From Methanobacterium sp. (GTDB lineage: Archaea > Methanobacteriota > Methanobacteria > Methanobacteriales > Methanobacteriaceae), in the NCBI GenBank assembly GCA_019084405.1, contig JAHRFX010000027.1, positions 1 to 28,758 of the forward strand: a stretch of DNA of 28,758 bases, read 5' to 3'. Shown here piece after piece: positions 17,756 to 25,297 of the stretch. The notes under the pieces were generated by a model. That model was not told where the DNA came from. It did not search any database and saw only the letters and a list, made by a program, of their open reading frames with translations. The position numbers and the translations under genes are program-made. How positions within the stretch are numbered: position 1 is the stretch's first letter; every line of letters starts with the position of its first letter.

Positions 17756-20700
17756 TTAATCGCCTTTTAACAGATATTCTGATAATATGACTTCTTTAGG
17801 TCCTGATGTATCAGCTGCATTTGTAACGAATGTCTTATTGAAATATTCAGGAGCAATTCCTGATTTTAGTTTTGCTAAAATTTTCAGAGGTTCAATTTCA
17901 TCTTTAATATTATTTAATATTCTTTTCATGGCTCCTTTAGGCAGTGAACCTTCTTTTAGTAGTGTTAAAACATCTTGTATGTATTCCTCATCATGATCAG
18001 TGAATTGTTTAGATCTAGCTATAGCCTTTAAGTATTTAATGAGTTGGTTTTCATAGCTGCTGCCTCTAGTTTTAGCTGGCATTTCATCTTCGAACTGAAA
18101 TATGGATGAGAATTCATTCTTGTTTAGATTTAAATATTCATAGAATCTGAGACCTAAATTCTCTTTTTTAGTGTTTTCTTCTGATTTAAGGATTTTAACT
18201 GCATTAAAGAAGTCTACTTCCTCAATAGTGGATCCATCGTTTACATATATTTTCCTTAATTTTCCTTTTCTGAAGAAAGTTAAGAGAGAATCATCTTCTA
18301 ATTCATATTTTTTAGCTGTACGCGATTTTTTAGGGATTCGTTTTATTTTTTCGAAGAGATCACGGTTGTTATCACGTATATCTCTTAAATAATTAAGATA
18401 TTCAAGTTCAGTATCCTCATCCTCATCTTCACCAGTAATTGTGCTTTTTGACGTTAATTTTACAAATAAATCGTGTGATTTGATTTCTTCATCAGTTAGT
18501 AGTTTAGAGTCATTTCCTAACATTTCAATGAATGCTTTAATTTTCGCTTCTGCAGCTTCTTTAAGACTAATATTCTCATTAATTCTACTAGCTGGGAAGA
18601 AATTATAAATAAAAATCTCATCAAATTTTGTGTCAACTCTTTGGACCCTACCTACTCTTTGCATCATTCTAGTAGGGTTCCAAGGAATATCATAATTAAT
18701 AACCACATTAGATCTATGTAAATTTACACCTTGTGATAAAACATCAGTTGAAATAAGAATACGATAATCATCATCTTGATTTCTTGATTTAGCATCAAAA
18801 TTTTGAATAATAGTACTTCTCAATGAATCAGATGAACTTCCTGAAAAGTACATGACTTTATTGTCAAATAATGGGTTTAATTTCTTTGTAAGGTATTCTG
18901 CTGTCTCTTTAGATTCTGTGAAAATAATTAGTTTTCCTTCGAGATTTTTGTCCTGGAATAATCTTTTAATGAATTCATCTACTTTAGGGTCGCTCACTAC
19001 ATCTTTCCAAAGATTCTGAATTTTTTTTAATAACTCTAAATCGTATTTTAGATCTTCTATTAAACTTGAATTAAAATCTTCTGAATTATATTTAGTGAGT
19101 TTTTCTTCGGCGATGAGTTTTTCAATAGCTTTATCGTCGTCATTTTCTAATAATTCAAAGATCTTGTTAATATCTTTACTAATATAGACCGTTCCTTTGT
19201 TATATTCTTTAATGAATTTTTTGTAAGAAAATATGAATCGTTCAACTGATTTTTTAAATGCAAAAAAGCTGCTTTCTAGACGTTTTAGAAGTAATATTTT
19301 CATGAATTTTCCCATGTTAGTTTGGGGAGCTTCCATTAACATGATCTTCTTTTTTAGATATAATAAAGGAGTATATCGAGCATAAGTGAACTCTCCTGTG
19401 ATTAAATCTAAAGTTCTATTAAAAATATCATCTAATTCTTCATCAAACTCGTATATGATTGGTTCGGGATCATTTACCTCAGGAAACTTCAAGCCTTGTT
19501 TTTTTAAATCTTTAGCATAATATTTTATTACACTGGTCCTGGTCCTTCTCACCATCAAATATTGTAAAACATTTTCTCGGATATCTTCAGCATTTTCCTG
19601 CACTATCCTCAAATATTCTTCTTTGTCAGCTTGACGGTCTAAACCATTAAGCTGCCTTTCTAAACCTTTGAAATAGATTTCTAAGTCCCTAACTTTAGGA
19701 TTAGGGAGAGTAGATTTGTGTGAATTTTGGAAAAGCTTTATTTGACTTAATATATCCATAGGAGTGTTGTTCAGGGGAGTAGCAGTAACTAAAATAACCC
19801 TTTTACCTCTACAAATCTGGAAAAGTTTTTCATACATCTGTGTCGATTCATTTCTGAAATCGTGAGCTTCATCAATAAAGATGTTTTTGTACTGATCAGT
19901 ACCATTCTGTATTATTTGATCCAGTTTTCCCCTAGATTCATATTCATATTGATTAATTCCGAATTTAAAAAATACATTGGGCCATGAGCCAGGATTCTTT
20001 TTATCCAAAAGAACGGGGGGAGCTATAATTAAATTTCCACCATCTAATTGTTGAGCAAGTAATGCTGAAATGTACGTTTTCCCTAGACCAACCACATCTG
20101 ATAAGAATACACCACCATATTCTTCGAGTTTCATTTTGGCATCCATTACAGCGTCTTTCTGATATTTCAGGTCCATGAAATCGCTTGGAAGGAACTCTTT
20201 GTACATTTCGCTTTGATCGAGATTTATTTTCTCCTTTAAGTATTCGTAAAGGAATTTTAAGTAGAGTTCATATGGAGTGATTGAATCATTTAGCCAGGTT
20301 TCCTTTTTTATGGTTTCCACATATTTTTCTGAAACATCTATAGAATCTTTCCATAATTCATTGAATTTTTCTAAGGAAAATTCATAATCACTTCTATTTT
20401 TTAATTCAACATTGAATTCCAGATTATTTTTAAGGCCTGATTTTGTAAAATTACTTGATCCTGTGATAACTCTCCCCACGTCACGGTCATCTTCTTTAAA
20501 ACTCATGATGTAGAGCTTGGCATGGATCTTTTCGGAAGGATAGACTTTTATTTCAAGTTTACCTGACCTGAGCCACTCAATAAATTTTTGAATTCCTTCT
20601 TCTACCCTAAAAGAGTCTTCAGATATCTCCATTTCTTTAGCAATTTCATTAGAAAAGTCAGTTTTAGCCTCTTTATGAGAAAGGCGAATATTATTTCTTG

Positions 20701-20920
20701 ATTCTTCAATCAAGTCAAAAGTGTTTCTATCAGTGCTTATACCAATTAAAACCCTGATTTTTTCAGTATTTTCAAGTGATTTATAGATAGAATGAAAACC
20801 GCTAGTGTAAAAGTAGCCTACAAGTACATCAAAAAACTGAGTATCCTTAATAAGAGTATTGAACCTGTCAGATAATGTATTTTCATTCTCGTTTGTAATA
20901 AACGTAAGATCATTTACCAC
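17756..20920 (-). CDS. PLD-nuclease/SNF2-type helicase fusion, restriction-like
   Basis: The 1,054-residue protein begins with a phospholipase-D-type domain: 'KIHAKLYIM' (H133, K135) and 'GSSNFTKSGL' (S155, N157) near residues 130-165. This is followed by a superfamily 2 helicase. Walker A is 'DVVGLGKT' near 274-281, the DEAH box 'IDEAH' near 350, motif III 'VTATPLNN' near 380. Motifs V-VI are 'STDVLSQGVNL' and 'QRVGRVQRVD' near 720-760. A charged C-terminal region follows. PLD-helicase proteins beside a large adenine methylase are expected to translocate on and cut unmodified DNA. The pair shares parts with DISARM but lacks the DUF1998 protein. The start is GTG 20920, four bases after GGTGAT. 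It leads the two-gene operon. Confidence 0.85.
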   Translation of the reverse strand: MVNDLTFITNENENTLSDRFNTLIKDTQFFDVLVGYFYTSGFHSIYKSLENTEKIRVLIGISTDRNTFDLIEESRNNIRLSHKEAKTDFSNEIAKEMEISEDSFRVEEGIQKFIEWLRSGKLEIKVYPSEKIHAKLYIMSFKEDDRDVGRVITGSSNFTKSGLKNNLEFNVELKNRSDYEFSLEKFNELWKDSIDVSEKYVETIKKETWLNDSITPYELYLKFLYEYLKEKINLDQSEMYKEFLPSDFMDLKYQKDAVMDAKMKLEEYGGVFLSDVVGLGKTYISALLAQQLDGGNLIIAPPVLLDKKNPGSWPNVFFKFGINQYEYESRGKLDQIIQNGTDQYKNIFIDEAHDFRNESTQMYEKLFQICRGKRVILVTATPLNNTPMDILSQIKLFQNSHKSTLPNPKVRDLEIYFKGLERQLNGLDRQADKEEYLRIVQENAEDIRENVLQYLMVRRTRTSVIKYYAKDLKKQGLKFPEVNDPEPIIYEFDEELDDIFNRTLDLITGEFTYARYTPLLYLKKKIMLMEAPQTNMGKFMKILLLKRLESSFFAFKKSVERFIFSYKKFIKEYNKGTVYISKDINKIFELLENDDDKAIEKLIAEEKLTKYNSEDFNSSLIEDLKYDLELLKKIQNLWKDVVSDPKVDEFIKRLFQDKNLEGKLIIFTESKETAEYLTKKLNPLFDNKVMYFSGSSSDSLRSTIIQNFDAKSRNQDDDYRILISTDVLSQGVNLHRSNVVINYDIPWNPTRMMQRVGRVQRVDTKFDEIFIYNFFPASRINENISLKEAAEAKIKAFIEMLGNDSKLLTDEEIKSHDLFVKLTSKSTITGEDEDEDTELEYLNYLRDIRDNNRDLFEKIKRIPKKSRTAKKYELEDDSLLTFFRKGKLRKIYVNDGSTIEEVDFFNAVKILKSEENTKKENLGLRFYEYLNLNKNEFSSIFQFEDEMPAKTRGSSYENQLIKYLKAIARSKQFTDHDEEYIQDVLTLLKEGSLPKGAMKRILNNIKDEIEPLKILAKLKSGIAPEYFNKTFVTNAADTSGPKEVILSEYLLKGD

Positions 20921-21393
20921 TTAAATCACCGAAATCATAATTTTATATTGTTATTTCTATTTAAAGAACCATTATATCTATTTAAACTAATTTTTTTAAG
21001 TTATAATAAATTTATTATCGTTAAATGAAAATTGAACATCTTAATTTACTTAATAAGTATTTAAATATACTATATTAAATTATTTGCTATTTTTATTTAC
21101 ATTATGGCAAAATTTAATATTTTTAATTATTATTACAATTAATTTATTTTGCATTATAAGGATATTTTTCAGATGCTATCTGGCTTCATACATATAATCA
21201 TGAATTATCTAAAAATATGCTAATAATAATGGTTGTATTCATCCATTGAAAGCCAAGAAATTACTAGATATAATTCAAGGAAACTTTTTTTCTAGATGAT
21301 GGGAACTTTATGTAATGGACAGAACCACTGGATCAAAAAAGAAGCTGATGGTCCAGATAGTTGAGTATATATTAATGTATCACAAATTAGTAA
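20921..21393. promoter_or_regulatory. Divergent region between helicase and TIR operons, with leaderless-type promoter
   Basis: No complete gene is present in these 473 bases. TATATATTAA at 21366-21375 is a good archaeal TATA box; its centre is about 24 bases before the ATG at 21394, which has no ribosome site, so a leaderless transcript of the TIR operon is likely. A short open frame without a start (about 21300-21424, reading WELYVMDRTTGSKKK) may be a remnant but matches nothing I know. On the minus strand two TTTAAATAG stretches near 20961-20995 could be the helicase TATA box. Confidence 0.45.
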
Positions 21394-21909
21394 ATGAAGT
21401 TAATACATCTTATAGGTTCTGAAATTATGAAAAAACATGATTTCTTGAAAGAAGAGGATTTAAAGGAATATATGCTTAAAGAAATAGATGTTATTCAGAG
21501 TATTATAAATAGAATGGCATCTAATTCTTTTCTTATTAAGGGATGGGCCATAACGCTAATTGTTGCCACACTACTTTTAAAAGGGGATAATTATCAAACA
21601 TTAATTGCTTTTGTACCTTTAATTGCATTTTGGATATTAGATACATTTTTTTTACAAACAGAACGTAAATATAGGATGTTAAATAAATGGGTTATAAAAA
21701 ACAGACTTAAAACTGATGCATTTTTACTAGATATGAATACTGAACGACTTAAAAAAGATAAAGACTATAAAACAGAGTATAAAGTGGCTTCAATACCTAA
21801 AATCATGTTTTCAATAACTTTAATTACATTTTATGGTTCGATATTACTTATTATAATAGCTTATGTGATTTTTATTGTATCCATGCAAACTGGAATTATT
21901 ATTTTTTGA
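21394..21909 (+). CDS. Three-helix membrane protein, putative effector of the TIR/E1-E2/JAB operon
   Basis: The 171-residue protein has hydrophobic helices at about 47-63, 68-87 and 137-164, joined by a charged cytoplasmic segment (88-136). The pattern 'SFLIKGWAITL...FWILDTFFLQTERKYR' recalls a widespread small membrane family that I associate with TIR and other defence genes. It resembles two-helix SLATT effectors in plan but has one extra helix. In CBASS and related systems such proteins disrupt the membrane when triggered. First gene of the operon, 22 bases before the TIR gene. ATG 21394 fits a leaderless start under the TATA box at 21366; ATG 21427 is an alternative. The effector role is inferred from context. 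Confidence 0.65.
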   Translation: MKLIHLIGSEIMKKHDFLKEEDLKEYMLKEIDVIQSIINRMASNSFLIKGWAITLIVATLLLKGDNYQTLIAFVPLIAFWILDTFFLQTERKYRMLNKWVIKNRLKTDAFLLDMNTERLKKDKDYKTEYKVASIPKIMFSITLITFYGSILLIIIAYVIFIVSMQTGIIIF

Positions 21910-21931
21910 TAATTAATAGGGGTGATTTTAA

Positions 21932-22492
21932 ATGGTAAGAAAAGTTTTTTTTAGTTTCCACTATGAAGAAGATAGTTGGAGAGCTGCAATAGTACGAAAT
22001 AATTGGATAACAAAAGAAGATAGACAAGCTGCAGGATATATTGATGCTGCTGATTGGGAAGAAATAAAAGAAGAAGGAGATGAAGCTATTAAAGAGTGGA
22101 TTGATGAACAAATGAAGGGGACATCTGTTACTGCTGTTTTGATAGGTGCTGAAACTTCTGATAGAGAATGGGTTCAATATGAAGTTAAGAAGAGCCATGA
22201 ACTAGGGAAAGGAATGTTAGCAATTCATATTCATGATTTAAAAAATAATGACCAAAAAACTTGTGCAAAAGGAGATTGTAATTTTGGCCCAATAGGTGAA
22301 GATGAGGAGGGTAATCCAATCTACTTTATTGATAAATATGTAGAATATGAATGGGTAGATGAGGATGGATATGAAAATTTAGGAGATTGGGTAGAAACAG
22401 CTGCTAAAGATGCGGGAATAGGAAAACAAATGAAAGAAACCCCATATACCGGAAGTGGAAAACAAAGACGATCTGGAGGAAGATTTGCATAA
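21932..22492 (+). CDS. ThsB-like TIR (DUF1863/MTH538) protein with flexible basic tail
   Basis: The 186-residue protein begins 'RKVFFSFHYEEDSWRA', the signature of the MTH538/DUF1863 TIR-like family that includes ThsB of Thoeris. Strand 'TAVLIGAETSDREWVQYEV' follows, where E84 is at the place of the catalytic NADase glutamate. ThsB-type TIRs make a cyclic ADP-ribose-type signal from NAD+ on phage infection. After the fold (about residue 160) comes a flexible basic tail ending SGGRFA. The strong ribosome site GGGGTGATT precedes ATG 21932, and the stop overlaps the next start by one base. No ThsA-type effector is present. Together with E2-E1 and JAB neighbours, the tail could be a conjugation handle like the C-terminus of a CD-NTase. 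Confidence 0.85.
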   Translation: MVRKVFFSFHYEEDSWRAAIVRNNWITKEDRQAAGYIDAADWEEIKEEGDEAIKEWIDEQMKGTSVTAVLIGAETSDREWVQYEVKKSHELGKGMLAIHIHDLKNNDQKTCAKGDCNFGPIGEDEEGNPIYFIDKYVEYEWVDEDGYENLGDWVETAAKDAGIGKQMKETPYTGSGKQRRSGGRFA

Positions 22493-24309
22493 TGAAACTT
22501 AAAGAAATTAGTGAAGACTTAAAACTAGGGAGAGAAGCAATAGATGATATAAAAGAAGTAGAGATTTTACAAGATTGGCAATGGGATCGTAAGTTAAATA
22601 AATGGTACCTTAAAATAAGCATTATTACAGAAATTAACAGAGAAATACCTGCTGATTCAATATGGTATGTCGTAGTTGATAATGATTATCCCAAAAAAGC
22701 AGTAAAAATATATCCTGACGCACATAAGGGGTGCATTCTTACTTTTGAGCATCAGTCGAATAATGGCATAATAGGTGAAAATGGATTGTGGAGAAAAGGT
22801 TCCCCCTGTTTAGATTCTCAACTAAGGGCATTAGAAAGATATGATACCGATCCAGAACCTTTTGATGCATTTAGTCGTTTATATTGGCACATTAAAAGAT
22901 TAATACTTTGGATTCACGCCGTCAACACCAAAACATTGGTAAAAACTGGTGAGCCTTTTGAATTGCCACAATTTAATGAAACAATAAAACATGATGATAC
23001 TTATCATTATTTTGTATTCTCCGAAGATGATGATTCATTTAAACAATGGAACAACGCCAGAAATAACTCTGGAATCGCTGAACTATATGAATATGAATCT
23101 GATAAAAATGAATTTAAGGATGTATATTTCATCGTTAAAGAATTTAGAAGTGTTTATGATGTTAATTGGGGTACTTATTTATCTTTAAATTTTAATAATC
23201 CTGTTACAGCAATATGGATCATGCTTAATGAAGTTCCAGTAGTTAACTATTGGCAAGCCCCTAATTTTTTTAAAGAACTTAATGATGCATGCGAAGCTCA
23301 AGGAATAAATTTACGTAAGATTATTGCTAATATCGTTAATAAAAATTCTAATATTTTGAGGGACAATGCTAAACATCTTCTTTTTTTAGGCTTTCCTATT
23401 CCAGAAAAAATTGAAGGTAAAAATTCAATTATACATTGGCAAGCTCTTAAATTACCTCCATTTTTTAAAGAAATTAAAAAAATAAATGGATTTAGAAATC
23501 CTAAGATTTTATTATCAAAATGGGATGAACATCGTGTATTAAAAGATGAATTGGAATTAGAATGGTTGAATTCTCAAAATTGGAGTATACAAAAAATAAC
23601 TAATCGAGGAAGATTACCTAAAGATATAATTTCAAAGAAAACATTAATAATTGGAGCCGGGACAATAGGAACTTCCCTAGCAGAATTATTTGTTAGGTCT
23701 GGATTAACTAATATATCTTTAATGGATTATGATATACTTGAAATTGGTAACTTATCACGATATCCTCTTGGATTAAAAGAAATAGGAAAACCTAAATCTT
23801 ATGAAACAGCATTTCATTTGATTCCAATAAATCCACACGTTAACGCCAAAGCACACTTTAAAAAATTTGAGTATTCTCAGGATATTTTTGAAGAATTAAG
23901 TAAATTTGATCTGATTGTTGATTGTACTGGTGAAGATAGTGTATTATATGATCTTGAGAAGTTTGAATTCAAAAAAGATAAAATATTTGTATCTATTTCA
24001 ATAGGAATTGCAGCAGAAAAATTATATTTATCTATGCAAAAAGGTAAAAAATTTAAATCAGATGATTTTTTTGAAATGATATCCCCTTGGATAGAAAAAG
24101 ATATAGATAAATTTCCAGAGTATGATTTGCCAAGGGATGGGGCGAATTGTTGGAATCCAGTATTTCCTGCAAGATATGATGATATTTTACTCGCCACAAG
24201 TACAGCTGTTAAAATTATTGAAGATTTTATAAAGAAAGATAAAACAGAATCGAACAATATTTACAAAAAATATTCAAATGAATTTATTGGTTATATAAAG
24301 GTTGAGTAG
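22492..24309 (+). CDS. Cap2-like E2-E1 fusion, ubiquitin-type activating and conjugating enzyme
   Basis: This 605-residue protein has the size and order of Cap2 from type II CBASS. The N-terminal ~150 residues are E2-like: strands leading to 'TFEHQ' and then 'GLWRKGSPCLD', with C106 as the candidate E2 cysteine. Residues ~160-375 are a linker or domain I cannot assign. A ThiF/E1 domain runs from ~380 to 590: the ATP loop GAGTIG at 388-393, 'MDYDILEIGNLSRY' with the conserved Asp, Asn and Arg, K in 'GKPKS', and 'GANCWNPVFPARYDD' with C553 as the probable catalytic cysteine. Such enzymes adenylate a protein C-terminus, pass it through thioesters and attach it to a target. Overlaps the TIR stop by one base; GGAGGAAG lies upstream. 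Confidence 0.85.
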   Translation: MKLKEISEDLKLGREAIDDIKEVEILQDWQWDRKLNKWYLKISIITEINREIPADSIWYVVVDNDYPKKAVKIYPDAHKGCILTFEHQSNNGIIGENGLWRKGSPCLDSQLRALERYDTDPEPFDAFSRLYWHIKRLILWIHAVNTKTLVKTGEPFELPQFNETIKHDDTYHYFVFSEDDDSFKQWNNARNNSGIAELYEYESDKNEFKDVYFIVKEFRSVYDVNWGTYLSLNFNNPVTAIWIMLNEVPVVNYWQAPNFFKELNDACEAQGINLRKIIANIVNKNSNILRDNAKHLLFLGFPIPEKIEGKNSIIHWQALKLPPFFKEIKKINGFRNPKILLSKWDEHRVLKDELELEWLNSQNWSIQKITNRGRLPKDIISKKTLIIGAGTIGTSLAELFVRSGLTNISLMDYDILEIGNLSRYPLGLKEIGKPKSYETAFHLIPINPHVNAKAHFKKFEYSQDIFEELSKFDLIVDCTGEDSVLYDLEKFEFKKDKIFVSISIGIAAEKLYLSMQKGKKFKSDDFFEMISPWIEKDIDKFPEYDLPRDGANCWNPVFPARYDDILLATSTAVKIIEDFIKKDKTESNNIYKKYSNEFIGYIKVE

Positions 24310-24315
24310 GTATTA

Positions 24316-24798
24316 ATGAATAAAATTAGATTTAAAAGTACGGATAATAAATTTTCTGCTGAAATTACCGATGAAATACTTAATGATATCCATGGGGAGT
24401 GTATAAAATCAAATGATACCGAAACCGGTGGAATAATAATTGGTAAGTATTCAGAAGATAGAAGTAATGCTATTATTAGTAGTATTACTGGTCCGCCAAA
24501 TGATTCAAAACAAGGCAAGTGTACATTTGAAATTGGGGTAAGTGGATTAGATAAGATACTTGAGGATAACTTGGATTTAGGATATCGTTGCATTGGTGAT
24601 TGGCATTTTCATCCCAATTCTTCTCCGAGACCAAGTATAATTGATGATATGCAGATGAAAAAATTTGCATGTAATAAACCATTAAATTGTCCTGAGCCAA
24701 TTCTATTAATTATTGGTGGAAATCAAGACAAAGGATGGGAGCTAAGTTTACATGTTTATACAAAAGATAGTAAAATATCTTTGAAAAAGCAAAAATAA
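24316..24798 (+). CDS. Cap3-like JAB/JAMM deconjugating metalloprotease
   Basis: The 160-residue protein is a single JAB domain with a complete JAMM zinc site. E36 lies in 'ETGGIIIG', and 'HFHPNSSPRPSIIDD' supplies H97, H99 and D110 with exact HxHx10D spacing. JAMM peptidases cut isopeptide or peptide bonds after a ubiquitin-like C-terminus. In type II CBASS, Cap3 removes CD-NTase from its targets. Here the expected substrate is whatever the adjacent E2-E1 attaches, probably the TIR protein. ATG 24316 lies six bases after the E1 stop with TAGGT as a weak ribosome site, so it is the last gene of the operon. Confidence 0.88.
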   Translation: MNKIRFKSTDNKFSAEITDEILNDIHGECIKSNDTETGGIIIGKYSEDRSNAIISSITGPPNDSKQGKCTFEIGVSGLDKILEDNLDLGYRCIGDWHFHPNSSPRPSIIDDMQMKKFACNKPLNCPEPILLIIGGNQDKGWELSLHVYTKDSKISLKKQK

Positions 24799-25038
24799 TT
24801 TTTATGGGCCTTTTTTTATTTTATATCCGGGAAGTAGTAATTTTACTGTATCTGGAATTTTTATTAATGAAACTCATAAAGAAGATACAGTAGAACCAAT
24901 CAATAGAATGATTCATACATTAAAATAACGGGGTCTGGGTTAAAATGGGATTTTTAGATAGTTGGTATTGTCCAAATGGTGAATGGTTTAAATAATGAAT
25001 ATGTATTCATTACAAGGAAGAGGCTAACCCAACCACAT

Positions 25039-25111
25039 GTGAAAAAAGTATATCCTAAAACCCATAAAAAAATAGTATAATTGTTTTTTCTTGTTGAGCA
25101 TATTCGTTAGG
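25039..25111 (+). repeat. Dispersed ~70-bp repeat, copy B, with following inverted repeat
   Basis: Same unit as 8501-8570, with small indels. It runs into ATTCGTTA (25102-25109), which is repeated inverted as TAACGAAT (25118-25125) after an 8-base spacer. The layout resembles a tyrosine recombinase core site, but that is only a geometric resemblance. Confidence 0.7.
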
Positions 25112-25202
25112 ATAGTTTAACGAATTAATGGAATATTAATCAATAAATAATATAATTAATTCATTTTTTTCCATCACAACTCCTTTTTGCTCACCATGTG
25201 AA

Positions 25203-25271
25203 GTGGAAAAAAGATCCTAAAAACCATAAATAATACCATAATTTGTTTTTTCTTGCTGAATAGATTCGTAA
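25203..25271 (+). repeat. Dispersed ~70-bp repeat, copy C, with following inverted repeat
   Basis: Closest to copy A, starting GTGGAAAAAAGATCC. At its end TAATTAG (25269-25275) is repeated inverted as CTAATTA (25284-25290), again with an 8-base spacer. It lies between copy B and the 3' end of the integrase gene. Confidence 0.7.
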
Positions 25272-25297
25272 TTAGATAAAAAACTAATTAAAATTGT

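Larger units (their letters stand above)
24799..25297. other. Non-coding repeat zone between JAB and integrase genes
   Basis: No intact gene lies in these 499 bases. A start-less frame at 24827-24928 reads PGSSNFTVSGIF and onwards, faintly like a PLD nuclease fragment. A 16-codon frame at 24944 reads MGFLDSWYCPNGEWFK. Both look like debris. An 18-base palindrome, AATGAATATGTATTCATT, lies at 24994-25011. Two copies of the ~70-bp dispersed repeat follow, each with an inverted repeat with an 8-bp spacer at its end. The zone ends 27 bases past repeat C at the integrase stop. Confidence 0.6.

Noticed and set aside
14146..20920. Calling the pair DISARM or BREX
   Set aside because: No DUF1998 protein, no PglZ and no BrxC-type ATPase are present; only helicase, PLD and methylase parts are shared.
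21300..21424. Short frame before the TIR operon as a gene
   Set aside because: Its only start is internal, it overlaps the promoter and the next gene in another frame, and it resembles nothing known to me.
21394..24798. Calling the operon a type II CBASS
   Set aside because: The defining CD-NTase is absent; the TIR protein has no nucleotidyltransferase motif, so only the Cap2/Cap3-like parts match.
8501..25271. The ~70-bp repeats as a CRISPR array
   Set aside because: Only three diverged, widely or irregularly spaced copies, no regular spacers and no cas1/cas2.
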